From positions 186,001-250,000 of the forward strand of contig DAOUJW010000017.1 in NCBI GenBank assembly GCA_034422115.1: DNA of 64,000 bases. Reading direction: 5' to 3'. The stretch comes from DAOUJW01 sp034422115. GTDB taxonomy: Bacteria > Chloroflexota > Dehalococcoidia > Lucifugimonadales > UBA2985. A program made the translations under genes and the position numbers. How positions within the stretch are numbered: position 1 is the stretch's first letter; every line of letters starts with the position of its first letter. Of this stretch, positions 33,754 to 42,495 are shown one piece after another. The notes under the pieces are model-generated. The model was given only the letters and a program-made list of their open reading frames with translations. It had not been told where the DNA came from and did no database searches.

Positions 33754-35265
33754 ATGGCAGTTCGTGGACAGGATATCACCTCGGTAATCAGACGGCAGAT
33801 CCAGGACTTCGGCGGCGAAGTCACCATGGTGGATATGGGCACTGTGGTGGAGGTTGGTGACGGAATCGCCCGCGTTCAGGGTCTGGCGGGATGCCGGTAT
33901 ACGGAGCTTCTCCAGTTTCCCGGGGACATTATGGGCATCGCAATGAACCTTGAAGAGGACAGCGTTGGCACAGTGCTCCTGGGCGACGACTCCCAGATCA
34001 AGGAGGGCGACGAGGTACGCTCCACGGGCCGCATTGTGGAGGTCCCGGTGGGCGACGGCCTGCTGGGCCGAGTTGTGGACGCCTTGGGCCGACCCATCGA
34101 CGGGAAGGGCGCAATCCGCTCGGACAAGAACAGGGTGGTGGAGAGGGTGGCCCCCAACGTCGTGATGCGCAAGTCCGTGAACGCCCCTGTCCAGACGGGC
34201 ATCAAGGCCATTGACGCCATGATTCCCATCGGTCGAGGGCAGCGGGAGCTCATCATCGGAGACCGCTACACGGGCAAGTCCGCCATCGCCCTGGACGCAA
34301 TCATCAACCAGAAGGGCGGCGATCTGCTCTGCATCTACGTGGCCATCGGCCAGAAGGCCAGCAAAGTCGCCCAGACGGTCGGCATTCTGGAGCAGTATGG
34401 TGCAATGGACCACACCATTATCGTGGCCGCCAACTCCTCCGACCCGGCTCCTCTCCAGTACCTGGCCCCCTACACGGGATGCGCCATGGGTGAGGAGTTC
34501 ATGGAGCAGGGCAGGGACGCTCTCATCATCTACGACGACCTGTCGAAGCACGCCTGGGCCTACCGCCAGCTGTCTCTGCTGCTGCGACGCCCGCCGGGCC
34601 GCGAGGCGTACCCGGGCGACGTCTTCTACCTCCACAGCCGTCTGCTTGAGCGGGCGGCCAAGATAGACGACGAGTTCGGGGGCGGGTCGCTGACGGCGCT
34701 GCCCATCATCGAGACCCAGGCCGGAGACGTGTCCGGCTACATCCCGACCAACGTCATCTCCATTACGGACGGCCAGATATACCTGGAGCCGGACCTGTTC
34801 AACGCCGGTATCCGACCGGCCGTTAACGTGGGACTCTCGGTGTCCCGCGTGGGCGGCGCAGCCCAGACCAGGGCCATGAGGCAGGTGGCCGGCCGCCTTC
34901 GGCTGGACCTAGCCCAGTTCCGCGAGCTGGTGACATTCGCCCAGTTCGGCACCGCCGACCTTGACGCCGCGACCAGGGCGCAGCTTGAGCGGGGCCAGCG
35001 CATCACCGAGGTGCTGAAGCAGCTCCAGTACCAGCCCATGTCCCTGGAGAAACAGGTTGCAATTATGTACGCCGTCATCAACGGCTACATGGACGAGGTC
35101 CCCGTGGAGCGGGTGAAGGACTTTGAGGAGGCCTTCCATCGCTACATGGAGAGCGCCCACACCGACCTTCTGCGCTCCATCCTGGAGAAGCGGGAGCTTG
35201 ACGGAGAGCTTACCGAGGCTCTGGTGAGCGCCATCGAGGAGTTCAGGAGGACCGTCCCCTACTAG
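33754..35265 (+). CDS. atpA: F-type ATP synthase subunit alpha
   Basis: A 503-residue regulatory nucleotide-binding F1 subunit. The P-loop is GDRYTGKSAIA. Downstream are YDDLSKHAWAYRQLSLLLRR-type sequences and the arginine-finger region VSRVGGAAQTRAM. Length and motifs are normal. AGAGGTGG precedes the ATG. Confidence 0.97.
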   Translation: MAVRGQDITSVIRRQIQDFGGEVTMVDMGTVVEVGDGIARVQGLAGCRYTELLQFPGDIMGIAMNLEEDSVGTVLLGDDSQIKEGDEVRSTGRIVEVPVGDGLLGRVVDALGRPIDGKGAIRSDKNRVVERVAPNVVMRKSVNAPVQTGIKAIDAMIPIGRGQRELIIGDRYTGKSAIALDAIINQKGGDLLCIYVAIGQKASKVAQTVGILEQYGAMDHTIIVAANSSDPAPLQYLAPYTGCAMGEEFMEQGRDALIIYDDLSKHAWAYRQLSLLLRRPPGREAYPGDVFYLHSRLLERAAKIDDEFGGGSLTALPIIETQAGDVSGYIPTNVISITDGQIYLEPDLFNAGIRPAVNVGLSVSRVGGAAQTRAMRQVAGRLRLDLAQFRELVTFAQFGTADLDAATRAQLERGQRITEVLKQLQYQPMSLEKQVAIMYAVINGYMDEVPVERVKDFEEAFHRYMESAHTDLLRSILEKRELDGELTEALVSAIEEFRRTVPY

Positions 35266-35284
35266 GCGCCCGTGAGATAACGAT

Positions 35285-36148
35285 ATGCCAAACATAAGAG
35301 AGATCAGAAGGCGTATACGAAGCGTCCAGAACACCGCAAAGGTGACCCGGGCGATGGAGATGATCGCCGCGTCCAAGCTGAGACGCTCCCAGCAGCGTCT
35401 CCTCGCAGGCCGCCCGTACGCAGATACGATGGTGGAGGTGCTTGGACATCTCGCGGCCCAGTCCGGCGACATAGCCGAGAGCGGCCACCCCCTTCTGGCC
35501 CGCCGGGAAGTGCAGCGTGTGGAGATTATCCACATCACTCCCGACCGGGGACTCTGCGGCGGCCTCAACTCCAACCTGAACCGCGCCACGGGCCGGTTTA
35601 TGCTGGAGCAGGGAGTGCCCGTATCCGTCATTCCTGTCGGCAGGAAGGGAAGGGACTTCATGGTGCGCTCCAGCAACGACGTGCGCGCCGTCTTCGTGGA
35701 CATGGGAGACCGTCCGAGCCAGCTTGACACCCTTCCAATCTCTCGCCTGGCTATTGAGGACTACGAGAGCGGCTATGCCGACGAGGTGTACGTTTCCTAC
35801 TCCCGCTTCGTGTCCACCGTAGTGCAGCGTCCCACCATACAGAGGCTGCTTCCGGTTGAGCCTACGGAGTTGGAGGGAAGCCTTTCGGCGGGGTACATCT
35901 ACGAGCCAAACTCCCTGGAGGTGATGACCTCCCTTCTGCCTCGCTTCGTGGAGATGCAGGTCTACCACGCTGTTCTGGAGTCCATCGGCAGCGAGCAGTC
36001 GGCCCGCATGGTGGCCATGCGCAACGCGACCGACGCCGCAAACGACATGATCCAGTCCCTTACCCTGCTAATGAACAAGGTGCGCCAGGACACCATCACT
36101 AAGGAACTCCTGGACATCGTGGGAGGCGCAGTCGCCCTTGAGGGATAA
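35285..36148 (+). CDS. atpG: F-type ATP synthase subunit gamma
   Basis: A 287-residue central rotor shaft. The N-terminal helix has the usual IRRRIRSVQNTAKVTRAMEM and the C-terminal helix has RMVAMRNATDAANDMIQSLT. The mid-region DRGLCGGLNSNLNRA is typical. Confidence 0.95.
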   Translation: MPNIREIRRRIRSVQNTAKVTRAMEMIAASKLRRSQQRLLAGRPYADTMVEVLGHLAAQSGDIAESGHPLLARREVQRVEIIHITPDRGLCGGLNSNLNRATGRFMLEQGVPVSVIPVGRKGRDFMVRSSNDVRAVFVDMGDRPSQLDTLPISRLAIEDYESGYADEVYVSYSRFVSTVVQRPTIQRLLPVEPTELEGSLSAGYIYEPNSLEVMTSLLPRFVEMQVYHAVLESIGSEQSARMVAMRNATDAANDMIQSLTLLMNKVRQDTITKELLDIVGGAVALEG

Positions 36149-36191
36149 CCTGGAGGGGTAGCCGCTTCCCCAAGTCGAGAGGAGAGATAAA

Positions 36192-37598
36192 ATGCCAGCA
36201 GGATCCAAAGGTAGAGTTGTTCAAGTAATTGGCACGGTGATTGACGCCGAGTTCCCGCCGGATGAGCTTCCCGAGGTCAACAATGGCCTGGAGCTGGACA
36301 ACAACGGCGAGCGGCTGGTCCTTGAGGTGGAGCAGCATATCGGAAACAACTGGGTCCGCTGCCTGGCCCTCGGCCCCACAGAGGGACTGCGGCGCGGCGA
36401 CGAGGTCACCGACATGGGTCAGCCCATTGCGGTGCCCGTAGGCCGGGGTTCCTTGGGACGGCTCTTCAACGTAATCGGAGACCCCCTGGACAACCTGGGC
36501 GACGTTGAGGCCGAAGAGCGGTGGCCGATTCACCGTGAGGCTCCCGCCTTCGAGGAGCAGGAGACCAGCATTCAGATGCTGGAGACGGGCATCAAGGTCG
36601 TTGACCTGATTGCCCCTTTCACTCGCGGCGGCAAAATCGGCGCGTACGGCGGCGCAGGCGTGGGCAAGACGGTCATCATCCAGGAGCTCATCAGAAACAT
36701 CGCCACAGTCCACTCCGGCTACTCCGTGTTCGCAGGCGTGGGTGAGCGTTCAAGAGAGGGCAACGACCTGTGGCACGAGATGCAGGACTCCGGCGTTATG
36801 AAGAACACGGTGCTGGTCTTCGGCCAGATGAACGAGCCGCCGGGCGTGCGCCTTCGCATAGCGCTCACGGGGCTTACTATGGGAGAGTACTTCCGCGACC
36901 GCGAGGGTCAGGACGTTCTCCTGTTCATCGACAATATCTACAGATACATCCTGGCAGGCATGGAGGTGTCCGCTCTGCTGGGCCGGATGCCCTCGGCGGT
37001 GGGCTACCAGCCCACGCTGTCCACGGAGATGGGCGAGCTTGAGGAGCGCATCACCACCACCAAGACCGGCTCCATCACGTCCTTCCAAGCCATCTACGTC
37101 CCCGCCGACGACTACACGGACCCGGGAATTGTGACCACCTTCGGCCACCTGGACGCCGTGATCTCACTGGAGCGTTCCATCGCAGAGCAGGGGCTGTACC
37201 CGGCGGTGGACCCGCTCACGTCCAACTCCCGAATTCTCGATCCCATCATAGTCGGGGATGAGCACTACAACGTGGCCCGCGGCGTGCAGCAGGTGCTCCA
37301 GAGGTACAAGGACCTGCAGGACATCATCGCAATTCTGGGCATGGAGGAGCTTTCGGAGGAGGACAAGGTCACTGTGGCCAGGGCCCGCAAGATACAGCGG
37401 TTCCTCTCCCAGCCCTTCTTCGTTGCCGAGACCTTCACGGGCCGGGAGGGACGATACGTCTCCATCCGTGACACAGTCAGGGGCTTTGGCGAGATTCTTG
37501 AGGGCAAGCACGACGACCTGCCGGAGCAGGCCTTCTACATGGTCGGTGGAATCGAGGAGGCCGTGGAGGCTGCGGAGCAACTGGCATCTGAGGGATAG
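36192..37598 (+). CDS. atpD: F-type ATP synthase subunit beta
   Basis: A 468-residue catalytic F1 subunit. The Walker A motif is GGAGVGKTV, the catalytic glutamate lies in GVGERSREGNDL, and the Walker B region is VLLFIDNIYRYI. The DELSEED-type segment is present as LGMEELSEEDK. AGGAGAGATAAA precedes the ATG. Confidence 0.97.
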   Translation: MPAGSKGRVVQVIGTVIDAEFPPDELPEVNNGLELDNNGERLVLEVEQHIGNNWVRCLALGPTEGLRRGDEVTDMGQPIAVPVGRGSLGRLFNVIGDPLDNLGDVEAEERWPIHREAPAFEEQETSIQMLETGIKVVDLIAPFTRGGKIGAYGGAGVGKTVIIQELIRNIATVHSGYSVFAGVGERSREGNDLWHEMQDSGVMKNTVLVFGQMNEPPGVRLRIALTGLTMGEYFRDREGQDVLLFIDNIYRYILAGMEVSALLGRMPSAVGYQPTLSTEMGELEERITTTKTGSITSFQAIYVPADDYTDPGIVTTFGHLDAVISLERSIAEQGLYPAVDPLTSNSRILDPIIVGDEHYNVARGVQQVLQRYKDLQDIIAILGMEELSEEDKVTVARARKIQRFLSQPFFVAETFTGREGRYVSIRDTVRGFGEILEGKHDDLPEQAFYMVGGIEEAVEAAEQLASEG

Positions 37599-37606
37599 AG
37601 GTCGAT

Positions 37607-38038
37607 ATGGCGCCTATGAGACTTGAGATAATCACCGCGGAGCGGGAGGTCTACTCGGACGACGTCGACATCCTGGTGGCCCCGGGCATTGAGGGCGAGT
37701 TGGGCATTCTGCCCCATCACTCTCCGCTTATGACTGCGCTGCAACCCGGTGAGATACGGATTCGCAAGGACGGCGAGGACGTGTTCATGGCCGTGAGCAG
37801 TGGGTTCCTGGAGGTCATGGACAACAAGGTCACCATCCTGGCGGACACAGCGGAGCGATCCGACGAGATAGACGAGGCGCGGGTGCAGGAGGCCATGAAG
37901 AGGGCGGAGGAGCGCATCCAGAGGCGCGAGTCGGACATGGACCTTGAGCGGGCGGTGGCCGCGCTGCGGCGTTCACAGGCGAGGCTCAAGGTAGCGCAGC
38001 GTCGCCGGAGCAGACCGACCCCGCAGCAGCAGGGCTAG
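37607..38038 (+). CDS. atpC: F-type ATP synthase subunit epsilon
   Basis: A 143-residue F1 subunit: N-terminal beta sandwich (EIITAEREVYSDDVDILVAP, GELGILPHHSPLMTAL) and a C-terminal helical hairpin rich in Arg and Glu that can inhibit ATP hydrolysis. It closes the operon; two palindromic repeats follow. Confidence 0.94.
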   Translation: MAPMRLEIITAEREVYSDDVDILVAPGIEGELGILPHHSPLMTALQPGEIRIRKDGEDVFMAVSSGFLEVMDNKVTILADTAERSDEIDEARVQEAMKRAEERIQRRESDMDLERAVAALRRSQARLKVAQRRRSRPTPQQQG

Positions 38039-38070
38039 GGCAATATATCAAGAGACCTCTAAACACAGTC

Positions 38071-38129
38071 GTTCCTGCGAAAGCAGGAACCTCTTCCCCA
38101 CGCTCTTAGATTCCTGCTTCCGCAGGAAT
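38071..38129. repeat. Two palindromic extragenic repeats between atpC and rex
   Basis: 38071-38090 (GTTCCTGC-GAAA-GCAGGAAC) and 38110-38129 (ATTCCTGC-TTCC-GCAGGAAT). They lie between convergent genes, where they could stop transcription from both sides. Confidence 0.8.
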
Positions 38130-38170
38130 GACGTAGTAGCCTAATGACGCTCTACTTATTGAGCAGTGCC

Positions 38171-38821
38171 CTAATTAACCTTCAGGTAGAAGGTCATCGA
38201 CTGGAGGGAGAGGATGGGGTCGATGTTGCGGACGTGCACCCATTCGGGCACCTGCGGGCTTATCGGGGCGTAGTTCAGGATAGCGCTCACTTCGCACTTC
38301 ACCAGTTGGTCTATGACTTCCTGCGCGTGGTTCGCAGGGACCGCCACAATCCCAATTCGTATGTCCCGCTCGCGTATGGTCTTGTCTAGGTCCGAGATGG
38401 GCTGCACCACCAGCGGGCCAATGGGCTGCCCAACCTCGCTGGACGCTGCGTCAAAGGCGGCGACTATGTTGAAGCCCTCCGGCGTGAACCCGGGATAGCT
38501 GATGATGGCCCTGCCCAGCCTGCCGATACCCACCAGGCACGTATTCCACGTGCGCTCCAGGCCAAGGACCTGTCGCAACTCTCCCAGAAGGTAGCTCACC
38601 GGATAACCCCGGCCCTGCTTCCCGAACCGCCCGAAGTAGCTCAGGTCCTTGCGTATCTGAGCGGGAGTCATCTGGAGCTGGGCTCCCAGCTGCTGGGAGC
38701 TGACCACCTGGACGTTTCGCCTGAGCAGGTCGGCCAGAGCGCGGACGTATTGGGGAAGCCGGAGGACTACAACCTCCGGCACTTCGCCTTCAGTCAGGTC
38801 GACCCTATCGGACATGCCCAT
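38171..38821 (-). CDS. rex: Redox-sensing transcriptional repressor Rex
   Basis: A 216-residue repressor that leaves DNA when NADH/NAD+ rises. The N-terminal winged helix contains VSSQQLGAQLQMTPAQIRKD and SYFGRFGKQGRGY; the Rossmann domain has CLVGIGRLGRAI and ends with the swapped C-terminal helix region. It probably adjusts respiratory or fermentative genes to redox state; the neighbouring ATP synthase operon is a possible target, but no full Rex site is visible there. It is convergent with atpC. Confidence 0.95.
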   Translation of the reverse strand: MGMSDRVDLTEGEVPEVVVLRLPQYVRALADLLRRNVQVVSSQQLGAQLQMTPAQIRKDLSYFGRFGKQGRGYPVSYLLGELRQVLGLERTWNTCLVGIGRLGRAIISYPGFTPEGFNIVAAFDAASSEVGQPIGPLVVQPISDLDKTIRERDIRIGIVAVPANHAQEVIDQLVKCEVSAILNYAPISPQVPEWVHVRNIDPILSLQSMTFYLKVN

Positions 38822-38951
38822 CCTGCAGCTTCTGTCCCCATCCTGATACTATGTCCAAGCGGGCCGCCAAAGCGCCAAGCCTGATTTCAAGTCTGGTAGC
38901 TCCCATAATGATTCCACGACCTCAATGTGGAGCATGAATTGGGGTAAAGGG

Positions 38952-39010
38952 GTTGACTAATTCTATCTGTGGGAGAGTGGTTAGTCAACTACTTGTGAAA
39001 ATATTATCAT
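38952..39010. promoter_or_regulatory. Inverted repeat and Rex-like half-site upstream of rex
   Basis: A perfect 9-base inverted repeat, GTTGACTAA (38952-38960) and TTAGTCAAC (38981-38989), separated by 20 bases. It is followed by TTGTGAAAATATTATCAT (38993-39010), whose left half TTGTGAA matches a Rex half-site while the right half is degenerate. It is ~130 bases upstream of rex and could serve self-regulation. The surrounding 38822-39111 contains no gene. Confidence 0.3.
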
Positions 39011-39111
39011 TTCTTGGGAGATGTGGAGGGAGTTACGCGCGGGAGGACGCGAGATTCGGAGGCCAGTGGTGAACAAGTGGTGAACGCGTTGGAATGGGCC
39101 GCCTGGCGGAC

Positions 39112-39318
39112 TCAGTCCTGCTCTCTGTCGAGCTTGAGGCCAAGCTCAATGTCTATGTCGTTGCGGAGCACTGAAACCCAGACCGGGCTTGCCATTACGG
39201 CGTCGTACCCTCAAGAAGCGGTGGAGGGATAGCCCGTGCTTCCGCCGAACAGGGCGTCGTCTGCAACTGCGAGGATTCGCAGCAGACGCCGGTAGAGACC
39301 TGTCATCAGTTCCATCAT
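39112..39318 (-). CDS. Candidate small selenoprotein (in-frame UGA at 39211-39213), or decayed gene
   Basis: On the minus strand, ATG 39316-39318 opens a frame that reads 35 codons (ending GGSTGYPSTAS), then TGA, then 32 more codons in the same frame (GYDAVMASPVWVSVLRNDID...) to a final TGA, 68 residues in all. A hairpin with stem AAGCCC/GGGTTT and loop GGTCT begins 20 bases after the UGA; the loop is the same as in the E. coli fdhF SECIS as I recall it and lies within the spacing used by bacterial SECIS elements. Third codon positions are GC-rich on both sides of the UGA. AGAGG precedes the start. The genome has tRNA-Sec. I know no homologue; a nonsense-mutated relic is the alternative. Confidence 0.4.
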
Positions 39319-39422
39319 ACCTCTACGATAAGGCGCAAACGCCGCTCAAGTCAATGGGGCGTGGCTGCACGCGGGTCTGATGTAAGGTTTTTGAAACAAG
39401 TGGTCATATGTAGAAGATAGTT

Positions 39423-39500
39423 GTAAGGGCTGTTCGCGAACAGCCCTTACGTGTTCCAGTTTCGACGGCTAATGCCCTGGATTCCTGCCTCCGCAGGAAT
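39423..39500. repeat. Two palindromic repeats between the UGA ORF and the EF-G-like gene
   Basis: 39423-39450 is a perfect 28-base palindrome (14-base arm GTAAGGGCTGTTCG) related to the element at 29407. 39481-39500 is ATTCCTGC-CTCC-GCAGGAAT of the main family. Confidence 0.8.
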
Positions 39501-39524
39501 GGGCCTGCCAGGCAAGGCGTAAGG

Positions 39525-41555
39525 CTAGCCGCTTGCCTTCTTTGCCTCTTCCGCGATCCTCGTTGTCAGGTGGGCCGGGACTGGCTCATAGTGGTCGAAA
39601 TCCAGAGAGAATGAGCCTTTGCCCTGGGTGAGGGAGCGCAGGTCTGCGGAGTACCTGAGCATCTCGGCCTGGGGCACCTCCACGTCAATCACCGTGTAGC
39701 CGTCCTGGGGCGTCATGCCAAGTATGCGCGCCCGCTTGGTGTTCAGGTCTCCCGTGACGTCGCCGGTGAAGGCGTCCGGTACCTTGATCTCCGCCCTCAT
39801 TATCGGCTCCAGAAGCACCGGCTGCGCAAGGCTCAGCCCCTTGCGAGCGGCGTATCCGCCGGCTATCTCAAAGGACATGCCGGAGGAGTCCACCGGGTGG
39901 AAGCTGCCGTCGTAGAGCACCACGCGCAAGTCGACTACCGGGTAGCCTGCGATTGTGCCCTCCTCCATGGACTTGACCACTCCCTTCTCCACCGCAGGGA
40001 AGTACTCCCTGGGCACGTTGCCTCCAACCACCTTGGTCCCGAACTCAAACCCGCCGCTTCTGCCCATAGGCTCAAGCTCCAGGAAGACGTGGCCGTACTG
40101 CCCGTGGCCGCCGGTCTGCTTCTTGTGCTTGTACTCCACCTTGGCGGGGGACGTGATGGTCTCCTTGTACGGGACCTTGGGTATCTGGAGCATCAGGTCC
40201 GTCCCAAACTTGCGCCTTATCTTCTCCTCCGCCACCTCTACGTGGGCGTCGCCAAGGCCCGCAAGCAGGATTTCCGTGGTGTCCGGCTCCCGGTACACCC
40301 TCAGGCTTGGGTCTTCCTCGGCAATGCGCGCCAGCGCGCTGGACATCTTGTCCACGTCCTGCTTGCTCTTGGGATAGACTGCCACCGTGTGGTTGGCTCC
40401 CGGGAACGAAATGCCGGGCAGCGCCCACGGCTCCTCTCTCTGTGCGAGGGTGTCTCCCGTTGTGGTGGTGTTGAGCTTGGCGACTGCGCCGATGTCCCCG
40501 ACGGAGATCTCGGCGGCCTGGTCCTGGTTCTTGCCACGAATGGTGAACACCTGGCCCACGCGCTCCGCCTGTCCCTTGTTGCTGTTCCATATCTGGGAGT
40601 CGCTCTGGAGGGCGCCGCTGTACACCCTGAAGTAGGACACCTTGCCGACGTAGGGGTCGGCGGTGGTCTTGAATACCAGGGCCGCCAGGCCGCCGCTCTG
40701 GGCAGAAAGGGCCTTCTCCTCACTGTTGGATGCGTTCTGGGCGACCGGGGCTTCAACGTCGCTGGGGGAGGGCATGAAGTCCACCAGGGCGTCCAACAGC
40801 TCCTTCACGCCTATCTCCGCAGTCGCGGCGCAGGGGAGCACAGGCACTACCTGGCCCGAGGCCACGCCCTTTCTCAGACCTTCCTTGAGCTCCTCTTCGG
40901 AGATTTCCTCTCCCTCCAGGTAGCGGGTGGCCAGGTCGTCGTCGCTCTCTGCGACGGCCTCTGTCAGCCGCTCCCTGGCCTCCTCAATCTCCTGGGCCAT
41001 ATCAGCGGGGGCGTCGGACCCCAGAACACTCACAACGCCCTTGAAGCTGGCCTCGCTGCCTATCGGCAGGTGCGTGGGCACACACTGGCGGCCGAATCGC
41101 TGCTGCAGGGCGTCCACCGCGCCGTTGAAGTCGGCGTTCTCCCTGTCCATCTTGTTTATCACCACGATGCGGGGAGCGCCGCTTTCGTCCAGCAGGTCCC
41201 ACATCTGCTCGGTGCCCACCTCAATCCCGGAGGGCGCGGCCACAACCACCACAGCGCCGTCGGCCACACGCAGGCCGGAGACCACCTCGCCCATGAAGTC
41301 GGCGTACCCCGGCGTGTCAATGAGGTTGACCTTGTTGTTGTTCCAGACGCAGGGAACCAGCGCCATCTGGGTGCTGCCCCCTCGCTTGACCTCCTCCGGC
41401 TCGTAGTCGGAGGTGGTGTTGCCGTCCTCAATGCGGCCCATGCGGGTGGTTGCTCCGGTGGCAAAGTGGAGGGCCTCTGCTATGGACGTCTTGCCGGCTC
41501 CGCTATGAGATAGAAGCGCTACGTTTCTCAGCCGTTCCGGTGTAAAGTCTGGCAT
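39525..41555 (-). CDS. Elongation factor G-like GTPase (second EF-G type)
   Basis: A 676-residue translational GTPase with all EF-G domains. G motifs: SHSGAGKTS (G1), DTPGYADF (G3), NKMD (G4). Domain IV/V features include KKQTGGHGQYGHVFLELEP and GYPVVDLRVVLYDGSFHPVD. The G1 loop has Ser-Gly-Ala where canonical EF-G has Ile-Asp-Ala, and the lineage resembles the EF-G-like group (EF-G2) seen beside a normal FusA in many bacteria. Its role may be accessory translocation or ribosome recycling; this is not shown by sequence. ATG 41555 has AAGGGGG five bases upstream and is preferred over TTG 41570. Confidence 0.87.
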   Translation of the reverse strand: MPDFTPERLRNVALLSHSGAGKTSIAEALHFATGATTRMGRIEDGNTTSDYEPEEVKRGGSTQMALVPCVWNNNKVNLIDTPGYADFMGEVVSGLRVADGAVVVVAAPSGIEVGTEQMWDLLDESGAPRIVVINKMDRENADFNGAVDALQQRFGRQCVPTHLPIGSEASFKGVVSVLGSDAPADMAQEIEEARERLTEAVAESDDDLATRYLEGEEISEEELKEGLRKGVASGQVVPVLPCAATAEIGVKELLDALVDFMPSPSDVEAPVAQNASNSEEKALSAQSGGLAALVFKTTADPYVGKVSYFRVYSGALQSDSQIWNSNKGQAERVGQVFTIRGKNQDQAAEISVGDIGAVAKLNTTTTGDTLAQREEPWALPGISFPGANHTVAVYPKSKQDVDKMSSALARIAEEDPSLRVYREPDTTEILLAGLGDAHVEVAEEKIRRKFGTDLMLQIPKVPYKETITSPAKVEYKHKKQTGGHGQYGHVFLELEPMGRSGGFEFGTKVVGGNVPREYFPAVEKGVVKSMEEGTIAGYPVVDLRVVLYDGSFHPVDSSGMSFEIAGGYAARKGLSLAQPVLLEPIMRAEIKVPDAFTGDVTGDLNTKRARILGMTPQDGYTVIDVEVPQAEMLRYSADLRSLTQGKGSFSLDFDHYEPVPAHLTTRIAEEAKKASG

Positions 41556-41661
41556 GGATGCCCCCTTCAAAGATTGTTTCTATGTGCGCTGAGCGCCTGC
41601 AGAAAGGCCTCAAGGTTCCCGCGCAACTTCAAGCGGCTCTTGTTGGAGTTGCACTTCTACA

Positions 41662-41690
41662 TTTTAGACAAAGGGCGCATCGGATGCAAT
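41662..41690 (-). promoter_or_regulatory. Promoter candidate for the EF-G-like gene
   Basis: On the minus strand TTGCAT (41685-41690), 17-base spacer, TAAAAT (41662-41667). The -10 is good, the -35 weak. Confidence 0.4.
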
Positions 41691-41700
41691 GCCAACTCGG

Positions 41701-42324
41701 CTAGCCGCCCGCTTTTGTGCAGATGGCCAGGTACAGATCGGGTTCGTCCACGAAGTGAGTCACGGCGAGTCCTGTGCCATCGACCAGATGCTTCAGAGAC
41801 GCCTCGTCCGGCAGCTCCTTCAGGTGATACTGCGGGCTTCCCGCCTTGAGCCTCCTTACGAAGTCACTCCCCAGGGGATGGCTGATGACAAACCGCCCGC
41901 CCGGACCCAGAAGGCCGCCGATGGCCTCGATGGTCTGCCTCTGGTCGTAGACGTTCCCGAACATGGCGTTGCAGAACACCGTGCCGAAGGGGCCCATCCC
42001 CGGCGGGATGTCCACGACGTCCGCCTGGAGGAAAGTCACCCTGTCCCCAAACCGCTGGGTGGCAACCTTGATCATCTCTCCCGAGAGGTCGCAGGCCACG
42101 ACACGCGCGGGGCGGCGCTTGAGAATGAACTGCAACAGTACGCCCGCGCCGGTCCCAACGTCCAGCACAGATTCGTCGGGTCGGATGTGCGCGCTGTCCA
42201 CCACGGCCTCCAGACGCTGGAGGATGTCCTCCGGGATGGGCTGCGCGAAGCCCCCGGCCACCTCGTCGAAGGCGCGCTGCTGGAGCAGGTTGTGTTCTTT
42301 TCGGGCGGAGTTCGCATTCTCCAT
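41701..42324 (-). CDS. Class I SAM-dependent methyltransferase
   Basis: A ~207-residue protein with a Rossmann methyltransferase core: motif I VLDVGTGAGVLLQFIL, then VVACDLSGEMIKVA, DVVDIPPGMGPFGTVFCNAM and GGRFVISHPLG. The opening HNLLQQRAFDEVAGGFAQPI is seen in stand-alone small-molecule or quinone-type methyltransferases. Substrate unknown. The start is ATG 42324, which has AGAGGA five bases upstream. It lies upstream of the EF-G-like gene on the same strand and is divergent from the propeller gene. Confidence 0.82.
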   Translation of the reverse strand: MENANSARKEHNLLQQRAFDEVAGGFAQPIPEDILQRLEAVVDSAHIRPDESVLDVGTGAGVLLQFILKRRPARVVACDLSGEMIKVATQRFGDRVTFLQADVVDIPPGMGPFGTVFCNAMFGNVYDQRQTIEAIGGLLGPGGRFVISHPLGSDFVRRLKAGSPQYHLKELPDEASLKHLVDGTGLAVTHFVDEPDLYLAICTKAGG

Positions 42325-42384
42325 AGCTTCCTCTTTTGGGACCTTGTCCCGCAGCATATTCTACCAAAAGCGGGGCGCATACAG

Positions 42385-42413
42385 TTGTCAACCTGTGGTG
42401 ATAGGGGTATCAT
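42385..42413 (+). promoter_or_regulatory. Promoter of the pseudoprotease-propeller gene
   Basis: TTGTCA (42385-42390), 17-base spacer, TATCAT (42408-42413), each one mismatch from consensus. About 80 bases of leader precede the ATG at 42496. Confidence 0.65.
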
Positions 42414-42495
42414 TTCTCGCATGTTGCAATCTGTTCCGGGAGGAGTCCGCTACGCTGACGCGTGCCGGTGGCATCGTGAAAGGGTTGCTGCCTAG

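Noticed and set aside
39014..39232. 72-codon plus-strand frame between rex and the EF-G-like gene
   Set aside because: No ribosome-binding site and Ser/Arg/Thr-rich shadow composition; the minus-strand UGA-containing frame over the same bases looks more like coding sequence.
39897..41513. 538-codon open frame on the plus strand opposite the EF-G-like gene
   Set aside because: Antisense shadow of codon bias. The same holds for 22012-23571, 27491-29080, 29565-31127 and 33562-34635.
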